A stretch of DNA of 64,000 nucleotides from an uncultured Pelagibacteraceae bacterium (lineage in GTDB: Bacteria; Pseudomonadota; Alphaproteobacteria; Pelagibacterales; Pelagibacteraceae): NCBI GenBank assembly GCA_902604575.1, contig CACKZH010000003.1, positions 1 through 64,000 on the forward strand, given 5' to 3'. Shown one piece after another: positions 16,065 through 24,552 of the stretch; within the stretch, counting starts at the first letter, position 1; each line of letters starts with the position of its first letter. The position numbers were made by a program, and so were the translations under genes. A model generated the notes under the pieces. It was given only the letters and a program-made list of their open reading frames with translations, did not search any database and had not been told where the DNA came from.

Positions 16065-17081
16065 TTATAGTATACCGTTAGCTTTCATATAAGCTGTATG
16101 TATATCTATAAGAGCAGCAGCTTCAGGAGATTTCTTTTTCCATTCCTGCCAAGCATTAAGTGCAGCATTTCTGAACTTAAGTCTATCTTCTCTAGACCAG
16201 TCGTGAAGAGTAACACCCATTTCATTTAAAGCTTTTACTGCTTCTGCGTTTTTTCTTTCAACTAAACTAGTGATAGTTCTTCCAGCAATTTCTATTCCTG
16301 CTTTCATTGCTCCTCTTTCATGAGGTTTTAGCTTTTTCCATACTTTAGAATTACAAGCTAAGTGGTCAGCTGGCATAGAGTGGAAACCTGGATATGTAGC
16401 ATATTTGTTTTGCTCATAGTGTCCACCTGCGTAGTTAGTTGCTAAAGACGAGTAGTCAGCACCATCAATAAGACCTGTTTGTAATGCAGTTGGAACTTCA
16501 CCAAAGTCCATGACGATTGGCTTAGCACCTAATGCAGTAAAGATCATACTTTCCATTCCTGGAGGTGATCTAAATTTAAAGTCTTTGATAGATGCAACAT
16601 CTGGAATTGGTTTGCTAGAAATTAGAGACTCATGTCCTGGTATCCACCAACCAATTAAAGTCATTCCATATTTGTTGTAAAGTGCATCAACAGCTTCTTG
16701 AGCTCCTGGGAAATTCAAAAATTCATATTGTTGATACGGGTTGTCGTATCCACCCATTACATCACCTGCAAATTGGAACGCCGCATTTTTACCAGTTTGG
16801 TAACCAGCACCAGTCATATCACAATCGATAATTCCAGTTTGTGCAGAGTTAAACACCTCAGCAGATTTTCCTGTTACTGATGATGAGTAGAACATTTCTA
16901 TTTTTAAGCTTCCGCCAGAAAACATTTCTACATTTTTAGCAAATTGAGCCGCAACTTCACCATTAGGTGAACTAGCAGTAAAGTGTGTTTCAATCTTTAA
17001 AGTCTTTGCATTTGCAGAGCCAAATAAAGCAACTGAAACAATAGCTATAGCTGCTATAGTTTTAGATATAAGTTTAAACAT
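16065..17081 (-). CDS. dctP: TRAP transporter substrate-binding protein (DctP family)
   Basis: This 338-residue protein has an N-terminal Sec signal (hydrophobic IAAIAIVSVALFGSANA, cleavage after ANA). The mature protein has the DctP fold, including FKFRSPPGM, whose Arg normally binds the substrate carboxylate, and GLIDGADYSS. It is periplasmic and delivers a carboxylic acid to DctQM. A GAGAGGAAGAT ribosome site precedes the ATG. Aromatic residues around GWWIPGHES suggest a larger acid such as a sugar or keto acid, but the ligand cannot be read from sequence. It has its own upstream region of 125 bases. Confidence 0.93.
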   Translation of the reverse strand: MFKLISKTIAAIAIVSVALFGSANAKTLKIETHFTASSPNGEVAAQFAKNVEMFSGGSLKIEMFYSSSVTGKSAEVFNSAQTGIIDCDMTGAGYQTGKNAAFQFAGDVMGGYDNPYQQYEFLNFPGAQEAVDALYNKYGMTLIGWWIPGHESLISSKPIPDVASIKDFKFRSPPGMESMIFTALGAKPIVMDFGEVPTALQTGLIDGADYSSLATNYAGGHYEQNKYATYPGFHSMPADHLACNSKVWKKLKPHERGAMKAGIEIAGRTITSLVERKNAEAVKALNEMGVTLHDWSREDRLKFRNAALNAWQEWKKKSPEAAALIDIHTAYMKANGIL

Positions 17082-17206
17082 TATCTTCCTCTCGTTTATG
17101 TTTTTTTTGAAAGTTAATCATAAATGGTTTTTGAGATCAATAATTTCGTTTAACTTTTATATATAGAAATTATATATATTCTCTAAACAGACAACTTATA
17201 GTTGTT
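17082..17206 (-). promoter_or_regulatory. promoter/operator region upstream of dctPQM with two inverted repeats
   Basis: This 125-base noncoding stretch separates dctP from the 2-hydroxyacid dehydrogenase gene on the same strand. It contains a perfect 6-3-6 palindrome ACAACT-TAT-AGTTGT at 17191-17205 and an AT palindrome (TATATA...TATATA) near 17158-17179 that overlaps a plausible -10-like region. The first repeat begins one base past the dehydrogenase stop codon and could be an operator for a GntR/LacI-type regulator or a weak hairpin. No regulator gene lies next to it. Confidence 0.4.
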
Positions 17207-18175
17207 CTAAACTACTTCTGAAATAAGTGGTTTTTTACTAAAAAAACAATAAATATTATCAACGGCCATCATACTCATGGCTAATCTTGTCTCGTGTGTT
17301 GCGCTTCCAATATGTGGTAAAATAAAGCAGTTATCTAATTTTAAATATCTTTTATCTAAATTTGGTTCATTATTAAAAACATCTAAACCTGCTGCATAAA
17401 TTTTTTTATTTTCTAATGCATCTATCAATGCATCGTCATCAATAGTTGATCCTCTTGAAGTATTAATAACTACTGCATGCTTTGGTAACAAACTTATTGT
17501 TGATGAATTAAGAATATGTTTGGTCTCAGCTGTTGCAGGTGTGTGTATACTTAAAAAGTCACACTCAGGTATCATAGTTTTAATATCAGAAAAATATTTT
17601 GCCCCATCCTCTAAATCATCAGGGAGTTTATTTCTGTTGTAATAAATTATCTTCATTCCAAAAGCTTTAGCACATTTTGCGGCCATTCTCCCGATACGAC
17701 CCATACCAATGACTCCTAAAGTTTTACCTGTAACAGAATTTCCAATCATAAATTTAGTTAAATCTGGTTTTTGATTTTTCCAGTTATCTGTTCTCACTAA
17801 ATTATAAGCTTCACCAATTCTTCTAGATGCAGCTAAAATTAAAAGTATTGTAGTTTCAGCTACTGCTTCATTTAATACATTTGGAGTATTTGTTACTTTA
17901 ATTTTTTTTTCTTCAGCAGATTTAATTGAAATATTATCATAACCAACACCAACCTGAGCTATAATTTTTAATTTGCCATTTAAATTATTAAAAAAGTTTT
18001 CACTAATTTTATCAAATCCTGTTGAAATCATTCCATCATAATCATTAACAATTTTAATTAATTCACTTTCTGGAATAGGCTCGTCTTTTGGATTTAAAGT
18101 TACTTCAAATTCTTTTTGAAGTTTTTCTTCTGCTAAATCTGAGATTTTTCTAGAAACTAATATTTTTGGCTTCAT
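17207..18175 (-). CDS. D-isomer-specific 2-hydroxyacid dehydrogenase (glyoxylate/hydroxypyruvate reductase-like)
   Basis: The protein is 322 residues from the Met of MKPKILVSRK; the ORF-track start at 18217 would run into the upstream dehydratase and adds a non-family leader, so I use 18175. The NAD motif GVIGMGRIGRMAA (about 150) and the catalytic Arg (NTSRGS), Glu (NNEPNLD) and His (LPHIGSAT) are all present. Relatives (GhrB/GyaR) reduce glyoxylate, hydroxypyruvate or 2-keto sugar acids. It starts one base after the IlvD-type dehydratase stop, so it may reduce a keto product of that pathway. Confidence 0.85.
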   Translation of the reverse strand: MKPKILVSRKISDLAEEKLQKEFEVTLNPKDEPIPESELIKIVNDYDGMISTGFDKISENFFNNLNGKLKIIAQVGVGYDNISIKSAEEKKIKVTNTPNVLNEAVAETTILLILAASRRIGEAYNLVRTDNWKNQKPDLTKFMIGNSVTGKTLGVIGMGRIGRMAAKCAKAFGMKIIYYNRNKLPDDLEDGAKYFSDIKTMIPECDFLSIHTPATAETKHILNSSTISLLPKHAVVINTSRGSTIDDDALIDALENKKIYAAGLDVFNNEPNLDKRYLKLDNCFILPHIGSATHETRLAMSMMAVDNIYCFFSKKPLISEVV

Positions 18176-18176
18176 A

Positions 18177-19961
18177 TTAGTGAGAATCTCTTGGCAAACC
18201 TTTAGTATGTGATACATCTAAATATTTGCCTCGAGAATTAATGCATGCACCATCATCCAATTGACCAACAGTGTTTCTAAATATCTCCTGCCAAGGAGTT
18301 TGATTATTTGGTTTAAATACTTTTTTATTTCTTCTTCGTTTTTTAAACTCAGCTTGAGAAATCAATAAATCAACTCTTCTTTTATTTAAGTCTATTTTTA
18401 TTTTGTCGTAAGTTTTAACAATTCCTAGATCTCCACCTACTGCAGACTCTGGTGAAACATGTAAAATTGATGGACTTTCTGATGTTCCACTTTGTCTTCC
18501 ATCACCCAAAGTTGGTAGATGTCTTATTCCTTTTTTTAATAATCTATCTGGTGGTTGCATGTTAACTACTTCTGCTGATCCAGGATAACCAACAGGTCCA
18601 CAGCCTCTAATAATTAATAAAGAGTTTTCATCTATTTTTAATTTCTTATCATTAAGTCTTTTATGATAATCCTCAGGACCTTCAAAAACTATTGCTTTAC
18701 ATTCAAAAACATTTGGGTGTTTAGGATTTGATAAATATTGACCTCTAAATTCTTTACTGATTACAGATGTTTTCATAATAGCAGATGAGAAAAAGTTACT
18801 TTTCATAACTAAAAAGCCAGCTTTTTCGGTCAATGCATTCTTAAATGTTTTAATTACTTTGTTATCTACATCAACTTTCTTTCTTAAATTTTCTCCTACA
18901 GTTTTTCCTGTAACTGTCTTTATTTTTGTATGAATTTTTTTGTTTTTAATTAATTCTTTCATTACTGCAGGTATTGCTCCAGCTCTGTGAAAACTTTCCA
19001 TTAAGTATTCTCCTGCAGGTTGGCAATTAACCAATAGAGGAATGTTATGCCCAAGTTTTTGCCAATCAGAAAGATCAAATTTAATTCCCATATGTTTTGC
19101 AATAGCACTTAGATGAGCTGTACAATTACTAGATCCACCAATAGCACTTGCAACTACTACTGCGTTTTCAAAAGCTTTACGTGTCATAATTTTTGATGGA
19201 GTTAAATCTTCATGAACCATTCCAACAATTCTTTTTCCTGTTTCGTAAGAAATTTGTTCTCTTTCTCTATAAGGAGCTGGAATAACAGCACCCCCTGGTA
19301 AAGACATACCTAACGCTTCTGCTACAGAGTTCATTGAAGAAGCTGTTCCCATTGTATTACAATGTCCAGCACTCGGTGCAGAAGATGCAACCATATCCAT
19401 AAATTCCTCGTATTTAATTTCTCCTTTGGCTAACATTTTTCTAGCTTCCCAAACTACCATTCCTGAACCAGCTAACTTTCCTTTGTAAACTCCATCTAAC
19501 ATTGGACCACCTGATAAAACTATTGCAGGAATGTTTACCGTTGCAGCAGCCATTAAAGCAGCTGGAGTAGTTTTGTCACATCCTGTTGTTAAGATAACTC
19601 CATCAATTGGATATCCATATAAAACTTCCACTAGTGATAAGTAAGAAAGATTTCTATCCAACATTGCTGTTGGTCTTTTTCCAGTTTCTTGAATTGGGTG
19701 AGTAGGAAATTCCATTGGTATACCTCCTGCTCTTCTTATTCCATCTTTTATTCTTTTACTTAAGGACATAAAATGCCTGTTGCATGGAGAAAGATCACTT
19801 CCAGATTGCGCTATTCCTATAATTGGATTACCAGATTGTAATTCTTTTCTTGTAAGACCATAATTTAAATATCTTTCCAGATATAAAGCAGTCATGTCAG
19901 GGTTTTTTGGATTATTGAACCATTGTTGACTTCGGAAACTCTTTTTTCTTTTTTTAGGCAT
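18177..19961 (-). CDS. IlvD/Edd family sugar-acid dehydratase (arabonate/xylonate dehydratase-like)
   Basis: This 594-residue protein is the right length for pentonate/hexonate dehydratases of this family. The Fe-S cysteines are present: Cys60 (SPCN), Cys128 (TTGCDK, with the adjacent metal-binding Lys130) and Cys201 (GHCNTMGTASSM). The extra C-terminal stretch and the N-terminal QQWFNNPKNPDMTALY fit the arabonate/xylonate group rather than amino-acid-synthesis IlvD. It would dehydrate an aldonic acid to a 2-keto-3-deoxy acid in the cytosol. Divergent from the UxaA-type gene across 46 bases. Confidence 0.87.
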   Translation of the reverse strand: MPKKRKKSFRSQQWFNNPKNPDMTALYLERYLNYGLTRKELQSGNPIIGIAQSGSDLSPCNRHFMSLSKRIKDGIRRAGGIPMEFPTHPIQETGKRPTAMLDRNLSYLSLVEVLYGYPIDGVILTTGCDKTTPAALMAAATVNIPAIVLSGGPMLDGVYKGKLAGSGMVVWEARKMLAKGEIKYEEFMDMVASSAPSAGHCNTMGTASSMNSVAEALGMSLPGGAVIPAPYREREQISYETGKRIVGMVHEDLTPSKIMTRKAFENAVVVASAIGGSSNCTAHLSAIAKHMGIKFDLSDWQKLGHNIPLLVNCQPAGEYLMESFHRAGAIPAVMKELIKNKKIHTKIKTVTGKTVGENLRKKVDVDNKVIKTFKNALTEKAGFLVMKSNFFSSAIMKTSVISKEFRGQYLSNPKHPNVFECKAIVFEGPEDYHKRLNDKKLKIDENSLLIIRGCGPVGYPGSAEVVNMQPPDRLLKKGIRHLPTLGDGRQSGTSESPSILHVSPESAVGGDLGIVKTYDKIKIDLNKRRVDLLISQAEFKKRRRNKKVFKPNNQTPWQEIFRNTVGQLDDGACINSRGKYLDVSHTKGLPRDSH

Positions 19962-20007
19962 AATTAATATAATGGTTTGTTTAAGTTATTGGTTATATAA
20001 TAAATTT

Positions 20008-21513
20008 ATGAATAATCTAATAGTTTTAAACAAGAATGACAATGTGGGCGTTAGCCAATTTATTATTCCAGAAAAAACTAAAATTGAAGGTCATGAGATC
20101 AGTACTATCGATCCAATCCCTTTTGGACACAAAGTTTGTTTAAAAACTATTAAAAAAGGGGATCCAATCATAAAATATGATCAAATTATTGGATTTGCTT
20201 TAGATGATATTAAACCAGGACAACATGTTCATTCTCATAATTTAGAATTTAGAGAATTTAAAAGAGATTTTAAAGTTACAGATAAAAAATATGTTATTGA
20301 TGAAAAAGCAGACACCTTCTTTAATGGAATTTTAAGAGATAATGGACAGGTTGCTACTAGAAATTACATTGGAATTGTAAGTACTGTAAATTGCTCAGCT
20401 ACTGTCACTAAAATGATAGTTGAGAAGATTAAATATTCTGACGTTTTAAAAGATTACCCAAACATTGATGGCATAGTACCAATTACTCACTCAACAGGAT
20501 GTGGAATGAATACTGAAAGTGAAGGAATGCAAATTTTCCAAAGAACTATAGATGGATTTAAAAATCATCCTAATTTTTCTCATGTATTTGTTATTGGTTT
20601 AGGATGTGAATGTGCGCAAGTCAGTTTATTTGATGAATCTCTAAAAAAAAATAACCGAATTCATTTTCTAACAATACAAGATGAAGGTGGAACTAAAAAA
20701 ATAGTAGATAAAGTATTATCTCAAATTAAAAATTTACTCTCTGAAGCTAATAATGTTCAAAGAACTTCACAACCAGTAAGTCATCTAACTTTAGCTCTTC
20801 AATGTGGTGGCTCAGATGGATATTCAGGAATAACTGCAAATCCTGCACTAGGAGTTGCAGCAGATCTTTTAGTTAAAAAAGGTGGAAGTTCAATTTTATC
20901 AGAAACTCCAGAGATTTATGGAGCCGAACATTTATTAATTAATAGAGCGAGCTCACAAGAGACTGCTGATAAACTTATTAAACGAATTGAATGGTGGAAA
21001 CATTATACTTCAATCAATAACAGTTCTATGGATAACAATCCTGCTCCAGGAAACAAAAAAGGTGGTCTAACAACTATATTAGAAAAATCCTTAGGTGCTG
21101 TTGCAAAAGGAGGTAATTCTATTCTTCAAGATGTATTGCACTATGCAGAACCTTTAAAAAACAAAGGTTTTAATTTTATGGATTCTCCAGGTTATGATCC
21201 AGTATCAGTTACAGGTCAAGTTGCATCAGGTGCTAATGTAATTTGTTTTACAACAGGACGAGGATCCTGCTTTGGTTGCAAGCCAGTTCCAAGTTTAAAA
21301 CTTTCTACAAACTCAGTGATGTTTGAAAGAATGTCTGAAGACATGGATATTAACTGTGGGACAATTGCTGAAGGAAAAGAAAAAGTTGAAGAAGTTGGTC
21401 AAAAAATATTTGAATTAGTTGTAAATACTGCTTCAGGAAATAAATCGAAAAGTGAAATCAACGGCTACGGTGACGAGGAGTTTAATCCTTGGCAAGTTGG
21501 CGTTGTAATGTAA
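20008..21513 (+). CDS. uxaA: UxaA-family altronate/galactarate-type dehydratase
   Basis: I take the ATG at 20008 (MNNLIVLNKNDN), since the 12 extra residues in the ORF track overlap the divergent promoter; this gives 501 residues. An N-terminal SAF domain (about residues 10-75) is followed by the UxaA domain with THSTGCGMNTES, FVIGLGCECAQ, LQCGGSDGYSGITANPALG and FTTGRGSCFG. These Cys and acidic residues bind Fe/Mn. Members dehydrate altronate, galactarate or related acids to 2-keto-3-deoxy acids. With an IlvD-type dehydratase divergent to it, the locus can process at least two sugar acids. Confidence 0.87.
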   Translation: MNNLIVLNKNDNVGVSQFIIPEKTKIEGHEISTIDPIPFGHKVCLKTIKKGDPIIKYDQIIGFALDDIKPGQHVHSHNLEFREFKRDFKVTDKKYVIDEKADTFFNGILRDNGQVATRNYIGIVSTVNCSATVTKMIVEKIKYSDVLKDYPNIDGIVPITHSTGCGMNTESEGMQIFQRTIDGFKNHPNFSHVFVIGLGCECAQVSLFDESLKKNNRIHFLTIQDEGGTKKIVDKVLSQIKNLLSEANNVQRTSQPVSHLTLALQCGGSDGYSGITANPALGVAADLLVKKGGSSILSETPEIYGAEHLLINRASSQETADKLIKRIEWWKHYTSINNSSMDNNPAPGNKKGGLTTILEKSLGAVAKGGNSILQDVLHYAEPLKNKGFNFMDSPGYDPVSVTGQVASGANVICFTTGRGSCFGCKPVPSLKLSTNSVMFERMSEDMDINCGTIAEGKEKVEEVGQKIFELVVNTASGNKSKSEINGYGDEEFNPWQVGVVM

Positions 21514-21524
21514 TTTATTTTCCT

Positions 21525-22388
21525 GTGCCTCAACAAACATCACTAATTAACGTAATTTTATTAGCCGCTGGTGGTTTTTTTATGTTCGTTTGTATGGACT
21601 CTACAGCAAAATATCTTGGAACGGTAATGCCAGTTACTCAAGCAATTTGGGGGAGATTTTTTTTTCACTTGGTATCTTTAATTATTTTTTTTTTAATTTT
21701 TAAGCCAAAAGTAAACTTAAAAAAAAATTTTAAAGTACAAATAATTAGATCAATATTAATGGTTACTGCTACTACATTTATGTTCTATTCTTTGCAGAAA
21801 TTTGACTTGGTAGATATTTATGTTGTTTTTTTTACAGCTCCTTTGATCGTTTCATTGCTTTCGGCATACTTTCTAAAAGATATCTTGAGTACAAAGGGTA
21901 TACTTTTAATGTTATTGAGCTTTGGCTCGATTGTTTATTCACTAGGTCCAAGTATGAGAATATTTAGTTTAGATTTAATATTCCCAATTGTTCCTCCAAT
22001 TTGCTGGGCTCTTTATCAATTTTTTACCAAAGTTGTATCAGGCGATAACGATCCATTTGCTGCTATATTTTATACTTCAATTTTAGGAGCAATAATTTTT
22101 AGTATTTTTATATTTTTTAATTGGGTGCCATTAGAGAAAAATATCTTTTGGCTTTATTTGGTAATTCTAGGTGTAGCAGGTTTTGTAAGTCATTCTCTAA
22201 TTATATATGCAATACAACTTTCTAACTTGTCATTTGTAACTAATTTTCAATATTCTCAATTAGTTTGGTCTACAATTATTAATTTCTTAATTTTCGGCGT
22301 ACCTTTTGATTATAATAAAATTGTTGGGGTGATAGGAATTATTGTTTTTGGTATTATGTTCATAAGAACAGAAGGTAAAAAAAGTTAA
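21525..22388 (+). CDS. EamA/DMT-family membrane transporter
   Basis: A ten-helix membrane protein made of two EamA repeats; the first has MDSTAKYLG...QAIWGRFFFHL and the second PPICWALYQFFTKVV. The ORF-track start is a TTG inside uxaA; I prefer GTG at 21525, 11 bases after the uxaA stop, giving 287 residues with the first helix close to the N-terminus, though the start is uncertain because no clear Shine-Dalgarno is present. The context suggests export or uptake of a sugar-acid intermediate, but DMT substrates cannot be read from sequence. Confidence 0.8.
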   Translation: MPQQTSLINVILLAAGGFFMFVCMDSTAKYLGTVMPVTQAIWGRFFFHLVSLIIFFLIFKPKVNLKKNFKVQIIRSILMVTATTFMFYSLQKFDLVDIYVVFFTAPLIVSLLSAYFLKDILSTKGILLMLLSFGSIVYSLGPSMRIFSLDLIFPIVPPICWALYQFFTKVVSGDNDPFAAIFYTSILGAIIFSIFIFFNWVPLEKNIFWLYLVILGVAGFVSHSLIIYAIQLSNLSFVTNFQYSQLVWSTIINFLIFGVPFDYNKIVGVIGIIVFGIMFIRTEGKKS

Positions 22389-22402
22389 ATAGTGAGGTTT
22401 GA

Positions 22403-23260
22403 ATGAAAAATATAGGCTTTATCGGTGTTGGATATATGGGCTATGGAATAGCTAAAAATATTTTAAAACATAAAAATAAACTCTTTGTTATTGCTAATAA
22501 AAATAGAAAACCAATTGAGAAAATTGTTAGCGATGGAGCTGAAGAAGTAAAATCTTTTGAAGATTTTTCCACTAAAAATTTAGATGCGATGTTCATGTGT
22601 GTTACTAATACTCCCATAGCGAAATTAATTTCTGAAAAAATATCTGATATTTTGGATAGTAAAACTTTAATTATTGATATCACTACTCATAATAAAACAG
22701 GATCAATGGAAACAGAGGAAATATTCAAAGCAAAAAAAATTAATTATGTTGAATGTCCTGTAATGGGAGGACCCGTTCAGGCTGAGCAAGGTATACTAGG
22801 GGGTATTGTTGGAGCATCAGATGAAAATTTTAAAATCGCTGAGCCATACTTTAATTTTTTCTGTAAAGAATATTTTCACTTTGGACCTGTTGGAATGGGA
22901 GCAAAATCTAAGCTTTTAAATAATTTTTTATCTCTTGGAAATGCTGCATTAGTTAATCATTTAGCTAAAAGTGCTACAGAAATGGGTTTAGATTTAAAAA
23001 AAGTATTTGACGTTGCAAAACTTGGTTCTGGAAATTCTGCAGCACTTAATAGAGTCTTTGACAATCTGTTAAAAGGTGATTTTACTGGATTTAAATTTAC
23101 GGCAAGTAATTCTGTAAAAGATTTAACTTATATTCAAGATTTATTAAAAGAATTTCCTGAAGCTGAAAAAGTTGCTGAAGTAAATAAAAATTATTTTCAA
23201 AAAGCTGTTGATGACGGTTACGGTGAAAATTTTATTAGTGAATTAATAAATAAAAAATAA
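22403..23260 (+). CDS. HIBADH/GarR-family dehydrogenase, second copy
   Basis: This 285-residue protein has an N-terminal GFIGVGYMGYGIAKNI, substrate motif CPVMGGPVQAEQG (about 121) and a catalytic Lys in GMGAKSKLLNN (about 170). It is clearly a family member but divergent from the copy at 13237. It lies 14 bases after the EamA transporter gene and ends the plus-strand uxaA unit. A role in reducing a semialdehyde or keto acid derived from the UxaA product is an inference. Confidence 0.8.
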   Translation: MKNIGFIGVGYMGYGIAKNILKHKNKLFVIANKNRKPIEKIVSDGAEEVKSFEDFSTKNLDAMFMCVTNTPIAKLISEKISDILDSKTLIIDITTHNKTGSMETEEIFKAKKINYVECPVMGGPVQAEQGILGGIVGASDENFKIAEPYFNFFCKEYFHFGPVGMGAKSKLLNNFLSLGNAALVNHLAKSATEMGLDLKKVFDVAKLGSGNSAALNRVFDNLLKGDFTGFKFTASNSVKDLTYIQDLLKEFPEAEKVAEVNKNYFQKAVDDGYGENFISELINKK

Positions 23261-23379
23261 TTTTGGAAGTAACTTAAGTTAGCGGGAATCTACTAAAGCA
23301 CTAGGTTGTATTCAATAAATATATTTGCTCAAAATTAAAATAAATTAATTGAAATTGTATAAATTATAATTACCTTTTT

Positions 23380-23540
23380 TATAGAAGGAGGTTTATGTTA
23401 ATACTTTCACCACCTGATACTTAGCTGAACAGCTTTTCATTTGAAAAATATAACGAAAATAAATTCCTCTCGGGATTATAATGCCAAAGAGGCGATACAA
23501 GGGAGCTCTTTAGGTATACACTTAAAGAGCGAACCCTTTA
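23380..23540 (+). ncRNA. candidate leader peptide plus structured RNA (orphan)
   Basis: In a 283-base gene-free stretch, AAGGAGG at 23385-23391 precedes an ATG at 23395 opening a 9-codon ORF, MLILSPPDT, ending TAG at 23424. The peptide contains PPD, a strong ribosome-stalling tripeptide type. ACCACCT inside the ORF can pair with the AGGAGGT ribosome site (one A.A mismatch). Downstream are a CCTCT/AGAGG stem (23466-23492) and a two-part hairpin AAGGG..GCTCTTTA/TAAAGAGC..CCCTT (23499-23538). No plus-strand gene follows for 1 kb, so what it controls is unclear. Bases 23261-23379 are AT-rich with nothing assignable. Confidence 0.4.
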
Positions 23541-23543
23541 AAA

Positions 23544-24071
23544 CTAATTTACTGATTTTAATATTTCTAGTGGAAGTGGAGCTTCTGGGTATTTTTTTTG
23601 ACACAACTTTTCATAGTTTTCACAAAAACTCATAATAGTTTTTTGAACTTCTTTTATGTTTTTATTTGAAAAATTAAGCTCTTTAATTAATTCACTGCAA
23701 TTTTTTTCTAATTCTATTATTTGCTCTCCTGAAAAAAATTCTCCTGTTTCTATTTCCCAATAAGTGTCCTCAAGCTCATCATCGCTTAAATCATTAAGTT
23801 TTTTCTGTAATAATTTTATGGTCTCATCCTCAGTTTTCTTGTCTCTCATGGGAGAATTCTTAAGTTTTCCAAGGCATTTATCTCTTAATCCATCAATGAA
23901 ATGAAAATAAGGTTTACCTTCTGAAAAATCTCTAAAGTGATTTGTGTTAAAATATTTATCAATAGCTGTTTCTGTTGAAACCTTCTCTTTGCCCTTAATT
24001 ATAGCTACCTGAACATAAACTTCCTGGCTAATATATTCTTCAATATGATCTTTAACTTTTTGAGGTACCAT
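23544..24071 (-). CDS. hypothetical soluble protein (175 aa)
   Basis: I do not recognise this 175-residue protein. It is hydrophilic and strongly helical, with no signal peptide or membrane helix. The second half (from about residue 88, LQKKLNDLSDDELEDTYWEIETGE) looks like a helical bundle or coiled coil, and three Cys are scattered near the C-terminus. It follows the cytochrome c556 gene by 13 bases on the same strand and may be co-transcribed. The 3' end abuts the structured RNA region. Coding potential is supported by length and by the operon-like spacing. Confidence 0.7.
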   Translation of the reverse strand: MVPQKVKDHIEEYISQEVYVQVAIIKGKEKVSTETAIDKYFNTNHFRDFSEGKPYFHFIDGLRDKCLGKLKNSPMRDKKTEDETIKLLQKKLNDLSDDELEDTYWEIETGEFFSGEQIIELEKNCSELIKELNFSNKNIKEVQKTIMSFCENYEKLCQKKYPEAPLPLEILKSVN

Positions 24072-24084
24072 TCTTACTTAATAA

Positions 24085-24552
24085 CTAATGTTCCTCTCTG
24101 TACCTGCTGTGACAAGCCTTACAATTACTCCACATGAATTTAGTTAGTGTGCCTCGAATATCATCTGCATCCTCAATTACTGATGCAAGATTTATCATAT
24201 CATCAGAGGCTTTTTGCATTAATGCATTGAAGTCGTCTTTTTCATCCCAAATGGTTAGTAAAGCTTCAGTGTCAAAACCCTCTTGTGAATTTTCGGGAAA
24301 TAGATCTATCAAAACTTTATAATTTTCACTCATTTCATTCATCAATAATATAGCGTCTTCAAAATCAAGATTTGAGGCCAGCGATTGAACTTTTTTAGCA
24401 GTTCTATAATTTTTACTGAATAGCGCTTGTCTACTTTTAATGATTTCTTCAACTGTTAACTCAGCATTACTAGATGAGACGAAAAATACGCTTAAAACTG
24501 ATAATAAAATAATTTTAATAAATTTAGTAATGTGGTTTAATAAATCATGCAT
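24085..24552 (-). CDS. class II cytochrome c (c'/c556 type)
   Basis: I start at the Met of MHDLLNHITKF (24552), giving 155 residues with a Sec signal ending near SSSNA. The mature part is a four-helix bundle with a C-terminal haem motif CKACH, the usual place for class II cytochromes c. It would act as a periplasmic electron carrier and needs the CcdA-type pathway seen at 6177 for maturation. The start codon overlaps the divergent cytochrome b561 start (ATGCAT), so both promoters must lie within the other gene. A redox partnership between the two is likely. Confidence 0.82.
   Translation of the reverse strand: MHDLLNHITKFIKIILLSVLSVFFVSSSNAELTVEEIIKSRQALFSKNYRTAKKVQSLASNLDFEDAILLMNEMSENYKVLIDLFPENSQEGFDTEALLTIWDEKDDFNALMQKASDDMINLASVIEDADDIRGTLTKFMWSNCKACHSRYREEH

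Noticed and set aside
23441-23635. 64-residue plus-strand ORF
   Set aside because: It starts with TTG without a ribosome site and its second half is antisense to the 23544 gene; the first half falls in the structured RNA region. I treat the sequence as RNA, not protein, though the first half looks somewhat protein-like.
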